Origin: an uncultured Loktanella sp.
GTDB taxonomy: Bacteria; Pseudomonadota; Alphaproteobacteria; Rhodobacterales; Rhodobacteraceae
Length of the DNA stretch: 31,122 nucleotides
Direction of reading: 5' to 3'
NCBI GenBank assembly: GCA_913061335.1
Contig: CAJXTP010000004.1
Span: forward strand, 1-31,122
Positions 15,438 through 24,055 of this stretch are shown here, in pieces. Each line of letters begins with the position of its first letter. Position 1 is the stretch's first letter. The notes under the pieces were generated by a model. That model saw nothing but the letters and a program-made list of their open reading frames with translations, was not told where the DNA came from and made no database searches. The position numbers and the translations under genes are program-made.

Positions 15438-16280
15438 ATGATGGACCGTTATACCAAGCTGCAGGTCGTCGGGCTTTATGCCGCCATCGCAGTGTTCATG
15501 TTGTTCATGCTGCTGCCGTTTGTGGAAATGTTCATGGCATCACTGCGCCCGCTAGAGCACTTGTTCCGCAGCCCCTATCAATTCTGGTCAGAGGACTTCA
15601 GCTTTGATGCGTATTCAAAGATGTGGGAGACGGTTCCGTTGCTGGGCCGCTACATCTTTAACTCTATCTTTATCGCGACCTCGGTCACATTCTTTACGAT
15701 GCTTTTCGTGGTGCCCGCAGCCTATGCATATGCCCGTCTGGAGTTTCCGTTTAAGGGCCCGTCGCTTGCAGGGTTTTTAGCCGTGAACATGTTTGCTGGC
15801 GCGGTCCTGCTGATCCCGCTGTACCGGGTTTTGCGCGCAATGGGCCTGCTGAACACATATTGGTCGATGATCGTGCCGGGTGTGGCATTCCTGATCCCGA
15901 CAGGCATCTGGTTGTTGCGGTCTTACCTTGAGAAGATCCCAAAAGAGCTGGAAGAAGCCGCGTTTGTTGATGGCGCAAGCCGTATGTACACGCTGCGTCG
16001 GGTGGTTTTGCCATTGGCGACACCAGGGATGATCGTGGTCGGCGTGACTGTCTTTATCAGCGCATATTCACAGCAATTTATCTTTGCAATCACATTCAAC
16101 CAGACACGCGAGCTGCAACCGCTGCCCGCTGGTTTGTACGAATTCATCGGCTACCAGTCGGTGACTTGGAACGAAATGATGGCCGCGGCTTTGGTAGGTG
16201 TTCTACCTGTCATGGTCATCTTCTTGTTCCTTCAAAAATACCTCGTTGCCGGTCTTACGGCAGGGGCTGTTAAAGAATAA
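15438..16280 (+). CDS. ABC sugar transporter permease 2 (MalG/UgpE-like)
   Basis: 280 aa starting at ATGATG (15438 or 15441), immediately after the TAA of permease 1. The earlier in-frame start at 15369 lies inside permease 1 and is rejected. Six hydrophobic helices are present, starting VVGLYAAIAVFMLFMLLPFVEMFMASLRP. The EAA motif is LEEAAFVDGASRMYTLRRVV, followed by LPLATPG, as in CUT1 MalG-type subunits. The length is typical. It should pair with permease 1 to form the channel of the amino-sugar importer. Confidence 0.92.
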   Translation: MMDRYTKLQVVGLYAAIAVFMLFMLLPFVEMFMASLRPLEHLFRSPYQFWSEDFSFDAYSKMWETVPLLGRYIFNSIFIATSVTFFTMLFVVPAAYAYARLEFPFKGPSLAGFLAVNMFAGAVLLIPLYRVLRAMGLLNTYWSMIVPGVAFLIPTGIWLLRSYLEKIPKELEEAAFVDGASRMYTLRRVVLPLATPGMIVVGVTVFISAYSQQFIFAITFNQTRELQPLPAGLYEFIGYQSVTWNEMMAAALVGVLPVMVIFLFLQKYLVAGLTAGAVKE

Positions 16281-16300
16281 AATTAACCAGGGAGACTACA

Positions 16301-17500
16301 ATGAAACTACTGAAAATTACGATGGGCGCGCTGCTGCTTTCGGGCACTGCAATGTCTGCACAGGCACAAGAGCTGCACTTCATTATGTGTGGCGGCGAGG
16401 TTCGCGCAGCGGATCAAGCAGTTGTTGATCAGTTTGTTGCTGATAACGACGGCGTTACTGTTAACCTAGAAGCCGTTCCGTGGGGCACATGCCAAGATAA
16501 GTCGCTGACTTTGTCCGCTGCTGGTGATCCACCATCCATTGCTTATATGGGGTCGCGCACGTTGCGTCAGCTGGCCAACAACGACCTGATCGTGCCTGCA
16601 AACATCGACCCAGACACTATGTATCAGCCCGGTGTTTTGAACACGGTTACTATTGAGGGTACGCAGTGGGGCTATCCGCACGCGTTTTCGACAAAAGCGC
16701 TTTATATGAACTGTGACTTGGTTGAAGAAGCGGGTCTGCAATGTGTTGCACCGCGTACTTGGACTGGCATGTACAACATGGCCAAGGCGATCAACGACAA
16801 TACTGGCGCTGCGGGCATCGGCCTTGCTGGTAAAGACTTCGATAACACAATGCACCAGTTCCTGAACTACTTGTATTCCAACGGTGGTGTTGTGATCGAT
16901 CCCGATACTGGCGAATCTAGCTTGGACAGCGACGAGACCCGCGAAACCCTCGCGTTTTACGGCAGCCTCGTTGATGTGGCACAAGATGGCCCAACTGCTT
17001 GGGAACGTGATCAGCTGAAAGACCTGTTTAACGACAACAAAATCGGCATGTATATTTCCGGTCCTTGGGGTTACGGTCAGCACAGCGCCAACATTGCACA
17101 ATTGGTTTCACCAGTTCCGGCTGGCCCATCTGGCGTTAGCGGCTCGATCCTGATCACCGACAGCATTGTTGTGTTCAAAGGGTCTGGTCATGAAGATCTG
17201 GCGCAGGAATTGGCACAGCGGATCACATCCGGTGACAGCCAATATGACCTTGACAGCAGCTGGGGTCTGACGCCAATCCTTGACTACAAAGCGATGGGCA
17301 AAGCTGACGTCTACTATGAAGACGGCATCTGGCCAAACTTCACACAGACGATTTCGACAGGTGGTCCAGAGCCATTGGTCGAAGACTTCAAATCGTTGCA
17401 ATCCGTGTTCACCAACATGATCCAAGGTATCATCCTGAAGGATGACACAGTGGACAACTTGGTCACGATTGCTGGTGAAGAACTGGCTGACGCCCTGTAA
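16301..17500 (+). CDS. ABC transporter periplasmic sugar-binding protein (family 1)
   Basis: 399 aa with a Sec signal peptide: MKLLK, a hydrophobic core and MSAQA, with cleavage predicted after A22. The start has AGGGAG 6 nt upstream. The mature protein has the two-lobe family 1 extracellular solute-binding pattern, with GDPPSIAYMGSRTLRQLANNDLI near the first hinge and the NDNKIGMYISGPWGY segment common in CUT1 binding proteins. It is tied to the two permeases upstream and the ATPase downstream. The ligand is inferred from the locus: a GlcNAc- or GalNAc-containing saccharide. A strong hairpin terminator follows the stop and probably keeps this protein in excess over the downstream enzymes. 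Confidence 0.92.
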   Translation: MKLLKITMGALLLSGTAMSAQAQELHFIMCGGEVRAADQAVVDQFVADNDGVTVNLEAVPWGTCQDKSLTLSAAGDPPSIAYMGSRTLRQLANNDLIVPANIDPDTMYQPGVLNTVTIEGTQWGYPHAFSTKALYMNCDLVEEAGLQCVAPRTWTGMYNMAKAINDNTGAAGIGLAGKDFDNTMHQFLNYLYSNGGVVIDPDTGESSLDSDETRETLAFYGSLVDVAQDGPTAWERDQLKDLFNDNKIGMYISGPWGYGQHSANIAQLVSPVPAGPSGVSGSILITDSIVVFKGSGHEDLAQELAQRITSGDSQYDLDSSWGLTPILDYKAMGKADVYYEDGIWPNFTQTISTGGPEPLVEDFKSLQSVFTNMIQGIILKDDTVDNLVTIAGEELADAL

Positions 17501-17517
17501 GGTCGTCCTCCCTTGTG

Positions 17518-17550
17518 GGTGGCGGGGTTTTGTCCCGCCACCTGCTTTTT
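17518..17550 (+). terminator. Intrinsic terminator/attenuator after the binding-protein gene
   Basis: A perfect 9-bp stem GGTGGCGGG (17518-17526) / CCCGCCACC (17534-17542) with a 7-nt loop is followed by TGCTTTTT. It sits inside the operon, 17 bp after the binding-protein stop and 31 bp before the ATPase start. It is best read as a partial terminator that sets transporter-to-enzyme stoichiometry and as a 3' stabilising hairpin. Confidence 0.8.
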
Positions 17551-17581
17551 AACCACATCCTAGCAACAGGAACATAGCGCT

Positions 17582-18682
17582 ATGGCTACTCTCGACTTGA
17601 ACCAGGTCAGCAAATCTTTTGGCGCGGCCCAAGTGCTTCACGACATTAATTTGGCGATTGAAGACAAAGAATTTGTTGTGTTTGTTGGCCCATCTGGCTG
17701 TGGTAAATCAACGCTTTTACGGATCATCGCAGGTCTAGAGGAAGCGACAGCTGGCAGTATCGTCATTGATGGCGAAGACGTCAGTACAGCGCATCCCGTG
17801 GATCGCGGTATTTCCATGGTGTTCCAATCTTACGCGCTTTATCCGCACCTTACGGTTTATGAGAATATTGCGTTTCCGTTGCGGGTCCAGAAATTACCCG
17901 AACCAGAGCTGGACGAAGCCGTTGCGCGTGCCGCAGGCATCTTGCAGCTCACCGACAAACTACAGCTGAAGCCCGGACAACTGTCTGGTGGACAGCGTCA
18001 GCGTGTCGCCATCGGCCGGTCCATTGTTCGCAACCCAAAGATTTTCCTATTTGACGAACCACTGTCCAACCTTGATGCCGCTTTGCGCGGCGACATGCGC
18101 GTCGAACTTAGCCAGCTTCACAAGCAGCTAGACGCGACGATGGTTTACGTCACGCATGACCAAATCGAAGCCATGACAATGGCCGACCGAATTGTTGTTC
18201 TAAAAGACGGTCGCGTAGAGCAGTTTGGCTCTCCGATGGACCTATATCACCACCCCGCAACAAAATTTGTGGCCAGCTTTATTGGTCAGCCGAATATGAA
18301 CTTTGTGCCTGCAACTGTGACCGGAACCAAGGGCGGCCTTGGGGTTGATCTGGAAGGCGGACACCAGATGGTGCTGCCCGTCGACACGACAGGGATAACC
18401 GAGGGCGACCGTGTAGAAGTTGGCATTCGGCCTGAAGATGTCGCGCTGGGCACGTCCGGTTTGGATGTTTCCATTCGGGTGCTGGAACGTCTTGGCGGCG
18501 CGACCATCACCTACGGGACAATCGGGTCTGCTGAAACGCGGTTTTGTGCGTCACTTGCGGGCAATGCCCCAGTTGAACAGGGCAAGAACATGACTCTGAT
18601 GATCGCACCAGAATCTTGTCATGTTTTCAATGAGAACGGCGATGTATTGTCGCGCTTGGGCGTGCCGGTGCCAGCAAAATGA
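17582..18682 (+). CDS. ABC sugar transporter ATPase (MalK/UgpC-like)
   Basis: 366 aa. Nucleotide-binding domain: Walker A GPSGCGKST (36-44), Q-loop Q82 in FQSYALYPHL, signature LSGGQRQRVA (134-143), Walker B IFLFDEPLSNLD (154-165) and switch H192. A C-terminal OB/TOBE-type regulatory region follows (from about 235), including VGIRPEDVAL, typical of CUT1 ATPases. AGGAAC precedes the ATG. It energises import through the two permeases. The stop overlaps the next start as ATGA, so translation is coupled to the oxidoreductase gene. Confidence 0.95.
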   Translation: MATLDLNQVSKSFGAAQVLHDINLAIEDKEFVVFVGPSGCGKSTLLRIIAGLEEATAGSIVIDGEDVSTAHPVDRGISMVFQSYALYPHLTVYENIAFPLRVQKLPEPELDEAVARAAGILQLTDKLQLKPGQLSGGQRQRVAIGRSIVRNPKIFLFDEPLSNLDAALRGDMRVELSQLHKQLDATMVYVTHDQIEAMTMADRIVVLKDGRVEQFGSPMDLYHHPATKFVASFIGQPNMNFVPATVTGTKGGLGVDLEGGHQMVLPVDTTGITEGDRVEVGIRPEDVALGTSGLDVSIRVLERLGGATITYGTIGSAETRFCASLAGNAPVEQGKNMTLMIAPESCHVFNENGDVLSRLGVPVPAK

Positions 18683-19815
18683 GAGTTGTGACTGCCGGAA
18701 TTGGTCTGCGCGCAGCGCATGTATTGTCGATCTTTAAAGAAACGATGCCAGAAGTGGAGATCGTGGGCTTTTTTGATCCGCAGCCCACGCATCTACATAT
18801 GATTGGCGATGATGTGCCACGGTTCGACGATGTGGCGCAGATGTTGGAAGACACGCAGCCAGATTTGTTCTTTGTTGGGTCTCCGAACTGTTTTCATTTG
18901 GAGCATATCAAGCTTGGCCTTGCGGCAGGCGTGCAGATGTTTTCCGAAAAACCTGTGGTCACGACCAAGGCTGACACTATGGAATTGGCCGGACTGCTGG
19001 CCGAGCATGGCACCGATCAGGTGATGGTCGGGCTGGTGCTGCGGTATTCGCAACATATGGTCGATTTACGCGCAGTTCTGGATGATCTTGGGCCGATTAC
19101 GTCGCTTGAGGCCAGCGAACATATTGCCCCTTATCACGGCGCGTTTTTCATGCGGGATTGGCGGCGTATGATTGCTTGGTCCGGTGGATTTATGCTGGAA
19201 AAATGTTGCCACGATCTTGATATCTATAACATGGTCACACGAAGCCGCCCAACGCGCGTTGCAAGCTTTGGCGGACGCAAATCGTTCATCCCGGAGTTTT
19301 CGCCAACGTCAAACACCGAAAATGAGATCATGCACCGCAAGGCGTCGGTCTGGGAAAGCGTGGATGATGCTTTTCAATCTGATGGCGATATCATTGATTG
19401 CCAGGCCGCGATTTTACAGTACGAATCTGGCGCGTCGCTTGCGTTTCACACCAATTTGAATGTGCCAGATGAACATCGGCGGTTCTGTGTGATGGGCGCG
19501 CTGGGCATGGCCGAAGGCGATTTCAGTCGTGGTTTTCTAAAAGTCACAGCCCGTGATGGACATACGGTTGCAGAGCATGACTACACAAAAGGCGCGCTTG
19601 CAAACACCAGTGCCCATTACGGTGCGGACCACATGATGGTCGCCGATATCGTGGCCTTTTTGCGCGGCGAAACCGGCGGTCTTCCTGTCGGTGTTGTTGA
19701 TGCGCTAGAAGCCGGATTGGCGGCGATGGCTGTTGACGAGGCCCGCATCAGCGGCACGATCGTTGATATGACAGACACTTGGACAGAATTTGACAGTTAC
19801 GGATTGCACGCATGA
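18679..19815 (+). CDS. Gfo/Idh/MocA-family oxidoreductase
   Basis: 378 aa. The N-terminal Rossmann fold begins MRVVTAGIGLRAAHV, with a slightly atypical glycine motif (AGIGLR). The family hallmark EKP is present at 90-92 (MFSEKPVVTT). The C-terminal substrate domain has LEKCCHDLDIYNMV with H178, D179 and D181 in the position of the usual catalytic GxDxxxH-D region. It should bind NAD(P) and act on a sugar derivative in the cytoplasm, for example oxidising or reducing an imported amino sugar. The same fold also hosts the NAD-dependent glycosidases of family GH109, which cleave alpha-GalNAc, so a hydrolytic role is conceivable. ATGA overlaps at both ends place it firmly in the operon. Confidence 0.82.
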   Translation: MRVVTAGIGLRAAHVLSIFKETMPEVEIVGFFDPQPTHLHMIGDDVPRFDDVAQMLEDTQPDLFFVGSPNCFHLEHIKLGLAAGVQMFSEKPVVTTKADTMELAGLLAEHGTDQVMVGLVLRYSQHMVDLRAVLDDLGPITSLEASEHIAPYHGAFFMRDWRRMIAWSGGFMLEKCCHDLDIYNMVTRSRPTRVASFGGRKSFIPEFSPTSNTENEIMHRKASVWESVDDAFQSDGDIIDCQAAILQYESGASLAFHTNLNVPDEHRRFCVMGALGMAEGDFSRGFLKVTARDGHTVAEHDYTKGALANTSAHYGADHMMVADIVAFLRGETGGLPVGVVDALEAGLAAMAVDEARISGTIVDMTDTWTEFDSYGLHA

Positions 19816-20828
19816 AACCTGAACAGATTGAGTTTGGTCATTTGATGGCCAAAGAATCCGCACAAAGCTTGGCTGTGTTTTGTACATCGGCCAGCCAAGA
19901 CCTAACCACGCAAGTTGCGGCGCAGGGCATCGATACGGTTCGGGCGATTTATACGATCGCGCGCGGGTCGTCTGACGCGGCGGCCAATATTCTAAGCTAT
20001 GAATTTATGCGTGAAATGGGTGTGCCTGTCACGTCACTGCCACCGTCCGTGTTTTCGCTTGGGCGCGGTGTGGATGTTGCTGGGGCTGCCGTTTTGGTCA
20101 TCTCGCAATCGGGTGCCAGCGATGATTTGGTGCATTCGGCCAAGGGTGCCGCCGCCAAAGGTGCCAAGGTTATTGCCATCACAAATCAACCCAGCTCGCC
20201 TGTGGAAAAAGCCGCCGCACTTGCCATTCCTATTGGTGCGGGGCCGGAACTTGCGGTGCCAGCCACCAAGACGGTCATTGGGTCGGTTGCTGCTGGTATG
20301 GCGCTGCTGTCGGCGTTGGTCCCGTCTTACGGATTGCGCGCAAAAGCGGCGATCGAAAACCTGCACCAGATTTCGTCTGTTCACCCAAAGGCAAATGCGC
20401 TTCAAGCGTCGCTTTTACGAGCCCGTCATGTCTATGTTATTGGGCGCGATACAGGGTACGGGGCCGCCCATGAGGTGGCGCTTAAGCTCAAGGAATGCTG
20501 CGCCATTCATGCCGAGGCCTATTCCGCATCAGAGGTTTTGCACGGTCCATTACAGCTTGCGACTAACCCGCTTATGGTTCTGATCCTTGATACTGGCGCT
20601 GACGATATTCAAGCCAGTTTGGATCAAGCCGAGGCACGGTTTCGCGGCGTGGGATGTGATGTGCAGCGCATTAGCCCCGCTGATTTGGATGCCCGTGACT
20701 TAACCCCCGCTGCCGCTGCTTCACTTATGTTGGCGGTGATGTATCCGATTATTCTGAAAACAGCTTTGGCGCTGGGGCTAAACCCTGACGCACCTGAAAC
20801 ACTATCAAAGGTCACGAAAACCACATGA
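19812..20828 (+). CDS. SIS-domain glucosamine-6-phosphate deaminase/isomerase (NagB-II/GlmS-isomerase type)
   Basis: 338 aa with two SIS domains. The first holds IARGSSDAAANILSYEF (49-65), SQSGASDD (98-105) and ELAVPATKTV (146-155), the last a counterpart of the EVASTK phosphosugar-binding element of GlmS. The second holds GRDTGYGAAHEVALKLKE and EAYSASEVLHGPL (235-247), with E241 and H244 in the catalytic positions of the GlmS isomerase domain. The N-terminal glutaminase domain of GlmS is absent. In proteobacteria lacking classical NagB, such stand-alone proteins (NagB-II) convert GlcN-6-P to Fru-6-P and ammonia. That is the role I infer here, after NagA. It overlaps its neighbours by ATGA on both sides. 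Confidence 0.82.
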   Translation: MKPEQIEFGHLMAKESAQSLAVFCTSASQDLTTQVAAQGIDTVRAIYTIARGSSDAAANILSYEFMREMGVPVTSLPPSVFSLGRGVDVAGAAVLVISQSGASDDLVHSAKGAAAKGAKVIAITNQPSSPVEKAAALAIPIGAGPELAVPATKTVIGSVAAGMALLSALVPSYGLRAKAAIENLHQISSVHPKANALQASLLRARHVYVIGRDTGYGAAHEVALKLKECCAIHAEAYSASEVLHGPLQLATNPLMVLILDTGADDIQASLDQAEARFRGVGCDVQRISPADLDARDLTPAAAASLMLAVMYPIILKTALALGLNPDAPETLSKVTKTT

Positions 20829-21904
20829 GAAACACAGCTGCACTTGATCGTTGGAATACTTGGGGCGAAATACATGCGCAGCCCGCCATTTGGTCTGCGT
20901 GGGGTGACGCGTTTGATCCGACACCCGTGCGAGATTGGATCGCCGCCCAGCAGGTGGATGAGATCTGGTTTTGTGGCGCAGGCACCAGCGCGTTTATCGG
21001 TGATATCATTGTGTCGGGTCTTGAAGGGCAGTCCGGTCCACGGCTACGGTCAGTGCCAACCACTGATCTGGTCAGTCGTCCGCAGGCGTTTTTAAGCGGC
21101 AAGCGCCCATTGGTCGTGAGTTTTGGGCGCTCGGGAAACAGTACCGAAAGCATTGGCACGTTGGACGCACTGGATGCATTGGCACCGATGGCCCCTCGTT
21201 TGCATATCACCTGCAACAGTGGTGGGGCGTTGGCGCAGCGCCCAAGCACTGGGCCGTCCAAAGTCATCGTGCTTCCATCTGAAACACACGACGTTGGCTT
21301 TGCCATGACATCCAGTTTTTCCACGATGTTGCTGACGGCGTTGGCAGTATTTGACGCGCCGTGTGATTTTGCGGCGCGGATGGATGCGATGGCGATTGAG
21401 CTTACGCGGTTGCTGCCGCTTCTTGGTGCGGCCACCGCCGATATTCCGGCCCGTAGCGTTTACCTCGGAACTGGTCCCTTGGCCTATGCCGCACGGGAGG
21501 CCGCGTTAAAGGTTTTGGAACTAACGGCAGGGCAAACGCCCGCGTTGTCTGACAGTGTCTTAGGGTTCCGACATGGGCCAAAATCGTTTGTGATGGACGG
21601 TACAAACATCACGGTATTCCTAAGCCCGCAGTCTGTGGCACAAGCCTATGAGGCCGATTTGGTCGCGGAATTACGCGCACAGTTTCCGGCGGCAACAGTG
21701 TCGTCCATCGGCCCTGACGGCGACATTGATATCGCGATGCCCTTTGGGCCAACATGGGCCGCGCCGCTATGTGTGGCTGCGTCGCAAGTGACTGGCGTTA
21801 TTTGGTCTGATGCATTGGGTCTAAATGTTGACAATCCATTTGTCGGGCAAGGCACGCTGAGCCGTGTCGTTGACGGTGTTAAGCTTTATCCGGTGGCACC
21901 ATGA
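20825..21904 (+). CDS. agaS: SIS-domain aldose-ketose isomerase/deaminase, AgaS-type
   Basis: 359 aa with two SIS domains distinct from the preceding gene. An N-terminal TWGEI-AQPAIW segment resembles the T-x-EI-QP-W start of AgaS. The first SIS domain holds WFCGAGTSAFIGD (48-60) and SFGRSGNSTES (99-109). The second contains GTGPLAYAAREAALKVLELTAG and the AgaS-typical LGFRHGPKSFV with H250. AgaS converts D-galactosamine-6-phosphate to tagatose-6-phosphate plus ammonia in the GalNAc pathway. Having it beside a NagB-II-like paralogue suggests that the operon handles both GlcN-6-P and GalN-6-P. The start is coupled to the previous stop (ATGA). Substrate preference is inferred from family resemblance. 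Confidence 0.8.
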   Translation: MRNTAALDRWNTWGEIHAQPAIWSAWGDAFDPTPVRDWIAAQQVDEIWFCGAGTSAFIGDIIVSGLEGQSGPRLRSVPTTDLVSRPQAFLSGKRPLVVSFGRSGNSTESIGTLDALDALAPMAPRLHITCNSGGALAQRPSTGPSKVIVLPSETHDVGFAMTSSFSTMLLTALAVFDAPCDFAARMDAMAIELTRLLPLLGAATADIPARSVYLGTGPLAYAAREAALKVLELTAGQTPALSDSVLGFRHGPKSFVMDGTNITVFLSPQSVAQAYEADLVAELRAQFPAATVSSIGPDGDIDIAMPFGPTWAAPLCVAASQVTGVIWSDALGLNVDNPFVGQGTLSRVVDGVKLYPVAP

Positions 21905-22812
21905 TTGCGGCTGGCATTGACCTTGGTGGTACCAAAATAGAGGTGCAATTGTTTGATGCAGACTGGCAGGTCGTTGGCAGTAAGCGCATTTCGACGCCAC
22001 CCGATTATGACCAGTTGGTCGCGGCTGTTGCAGAGCAGATTTCGTGGGCTGACGCACAGTCGGGCCAAATTATTCCAGTGGGTCTTGGGTTGCCCGGCTT
22101 AATTGACCGCAATACCGGACTTGCACTGATGGCGAACTTGCCTGCAAATGGTCGGCTTTTTTCACAGGACATTAATACCGCCAGCGGTCGTGATATTGTT
22201 TGTGTGAACGATTGCCGCGCGCTTGCTTTGTCCGAGGCAGTGTTTGGACATGGCAAAGGTCACAAGACGGTTCTGTCGCTTATCCTTGGGACGGGTGTTG
22301 GCGGCGGTATTGCTGTGGATGGCGCGTTGTGGTCGGGGCCAAATGATATTTCCGGTGAATTTGGTCACACGCCACTGGCGGCCCATTTGGTGCAAGAGTT
22401 TGACCTGCCGCTGGTGCGCTGTGGATGTGGCCGTCTGGGCTGCGTTGAAACACTGATTGCGGGCCCCGGTCTTACCCGTTTGGCCGCTGCCCTAACGGGC
22501 ATTAATGCAACCCCGCCAGAGCTTGTAGAGATGCGAAGCACCAACCCTGCGGTGCAACGGGTTTGGGACATTTGGTGTGAAATCACGGCGGAGTTGCTGC
22601 ACAGCCTTATTTTGACTGTCGACCCAGATGTTATTGTTCTGGGTGGTGGTCTGTCGCAAGTCGACGGGGTGGCGGACGATTTACAGACCGTATTGCGCAA
22701 CATTCAGTTGGCGGCGTTGTGCGACACACCTATTTTATGCGCCCAAGGCGGTGACGCGAGCGGCGCACGCGGCGCTGCATTTGCCGCACTACAAGAGGCC
22801 GCAAATGTCTGA
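21901..22812 (+). CDS. ROK-family N-acetylhexosamine kinase (NagK/AgaK-like)
   Basis: 303 aa. The ATP-binding phosphate loop is IDLGGTKIEVQLFD (6-19). The catalytic base is D104 in CVNDCRALAL, LGTGVGGGI (129-137) is the second phosphate motif, and E153/H156 of GEFGH bind sugar and zinc. The ROK zinc cluster CGCGRLGC gives C174, C176 and C181. All ROK signatures are intact. The EFGH-type sugar-contact motif is that of glucose/GlcNAc kinases. In this operon it should phosphorylate free GlcNAc or GalNAc released by GH20, at O6. ATGA overlap with the AgaS gene; an 8-nt overlap with the next gene. Confidence 0.92.
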   Translation: MIAAGIDLGGTKIEVQLFDADWQVVGSKRISTPPDYDQLVAAVAEQISWADAQSGQIIPVGLGLPGLIDRNTGLALMANLPANGRLFSQDINTASGRDIVCVNDCRALALSEAVFGHGKGHKTVLSLILGTGVGGGIAVDGALWSGPNDISGEFGHTPLAAHLVQEFDLPLVRCGCGRLGCVETLIAGPGLTRLAAALTGINATPPELVEMRSTNPAVQRVWDIWCEITAELLHSLILTVDPDVIVLGGGLSQVDGVADDLQTVLRNIQLAALCDTPILCAQGGDASGARGAAFAALQEAANV

Positions 22813-24055
22813 GGTTTTGCGCGATATCATCAAGCGCAATCGCGCAGGTCACGCCGTGGCGATCCCATCGGTGTGCTCATCGCAAGCGGATGTTATTTTG
22901 GCGTCGCTGCTGCGTGCGCAGACGCTGGACCGCGCTGTTGTAGTCGAGGCGACCAGTAATCAAGTGAACCAAGATGGCGGCTACACTGGGATGCGCCCAA
23001 GCGATTTCATGGCGTTTGTACACGGCATTGCAAAAGACGCGGGCGTTGACCGTGAGCGCATTCAGTTTGGCGGCGATCATCTTGGGCCACAGGCTTGGCG
23101 CAGTGAAAGCCCAGATAGCGCGATGGCTAAGGCTCACGAACTGGTTGCAGGTTATGTGCAAGCTGGGTTTACCAAAATCCACTTGGATTGTTCTGAGGGC
23201 TGCGCAGATGAGCCTGCTCAATTAGATGACGAAATTACATCGCGCCGGTCTGCGGATCTTGCACGAACCTGTGCGAACATGGCCGATGATCTGATGTTCG
23301 TTGTGGGCACAGAAGTGCCCCCGCCGGGTGGAGCGCGCACGGATGAAAGTGGTGATATCGCGCCGACGTCTCCCGATGCTGCTAAGGCAACGTTGGCTAT
23401 TCACATGGACAAATTTGGCGACATAGCGCCGCAGATAGGTGGCTTGGTTGTGCAGCCCGGGGTGGAGTTTTCGCCAATGCAAATCCACCACTTGCCGATC
23501 ACCAAAGACCCCAAGTTGATCCAAGCGATTGCGGATTGGCCATCGGTTTGCCTCGAGGCTCATTCCACCGATTATCAGCACCCCCAAGTATTTCCACGTT
23601 TGGCCGAGCTAGGATTTGCGTTTCAAAAAGTCGGACCCGCGTTGACGCTTGCATACCGCCAAGCATTGTATTCCCTTGATATTGTGCGCAATTTTTCGTC
23701 TGAAGGCGCAGGGGATTTACCGCATGTTTTGGAGGCTGCCATGTTGGATGATCCGCGTTATTGGCAGGGACATTATCAAGGCGACGCTGATCAGCTCAAA
23801 TTGCAGCGCCACTTTGGGTTGGCGGATCGGATTAGATATTATTGGCCTGTTGGCGCGGTGAAGTTTGCGGTTCAACAGCTTTTTGATGATCTGCCCAGTC
23901 AAATTCCTGTTCCAATTTTGTGGCAGGTATTTAGCCAGCCTGTTCTTGAGCGCGCAGAAGAGTTAACCGGAACGCAAGCGCAGCGGCTTGTTCGGGCGCA
24001 AATTCAATTGGCGCTCGATCCGTATTTCTTTGATCCTGAGACAGAGGGCACGTAA
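22805..24055 (+). CDS. KbaZ/GatZ/AgaZ-family protein, possible tagatose-6-phosphate 4-epimerase
   Basis: 416 aa from the ATG at 22805. The frame is open further upstream inside the kinase gene, but residues from MSEVLRDIIKRNRAG match the family start. Landmarks are EATSNQVNQDGGYTGM (48-63) and FGGDHLGPQAW (88-98), plus HLDCSEGC and KVGPALTLAYRQALYSLD further on. The length matches GatZ/KbaZ. The family was named as the non-catalytic subunit of tagatose-1,6-bisphosphate aldolase. AgaZ has been assigned as a tagatose-6-phosphate kinase, and some alphaproteobacterial members are reported as D-tagatose-6-phosphate 4-epimerases. No KbaY/GatY partner is encoded here, so I favour the epimerase role, returning AgaS product to fructose-6-phosphate. 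Coupled to NagA by TAATG. Confidence 0.82.
   Translation: MSEVLRDIIKRNRAGHAVAIPSVCSSQADVILASLLRAQTLDRAVVVEATSNQVNQDGGYTGMRPSDFMAFVHGIAKDAGVDRERIQFGGDHLGPQAWRSESPDSAMAKAHELVAGYVQAGFTKIHLDCSEGCADEPAQLDDEITSRRSADLARTCANMADDLMFVVGTEVPPPGGARTDESGDIAPTSPDAAKATLAIHMDKFGDIAPQIGGLVVQPGVEFSPMQIHHLPITKDPKLIQAIADWPSVCLEAHSTDYQHPQVFPRLAELGFAFQKVGPALTLAYRQALYSLDIVRNFSSEGAGDLPHVLEAAMLDDPRYWQGHYQGDADQLKLQRHFGLADRIRYYWPVGAVKFAVQQLFDDLPSQIPVPILWQVFSQPVLERAEELTGTQAQRLVRAQIQLALDPYFFDPETEGT

Noticed and set aside
22628..22804. Longer N-terminus of the KbaZ-like protein
   Set aside because: It lies entirely inside the kinase gene in another frame; family alignment from memory begins at the 22805 ATG.
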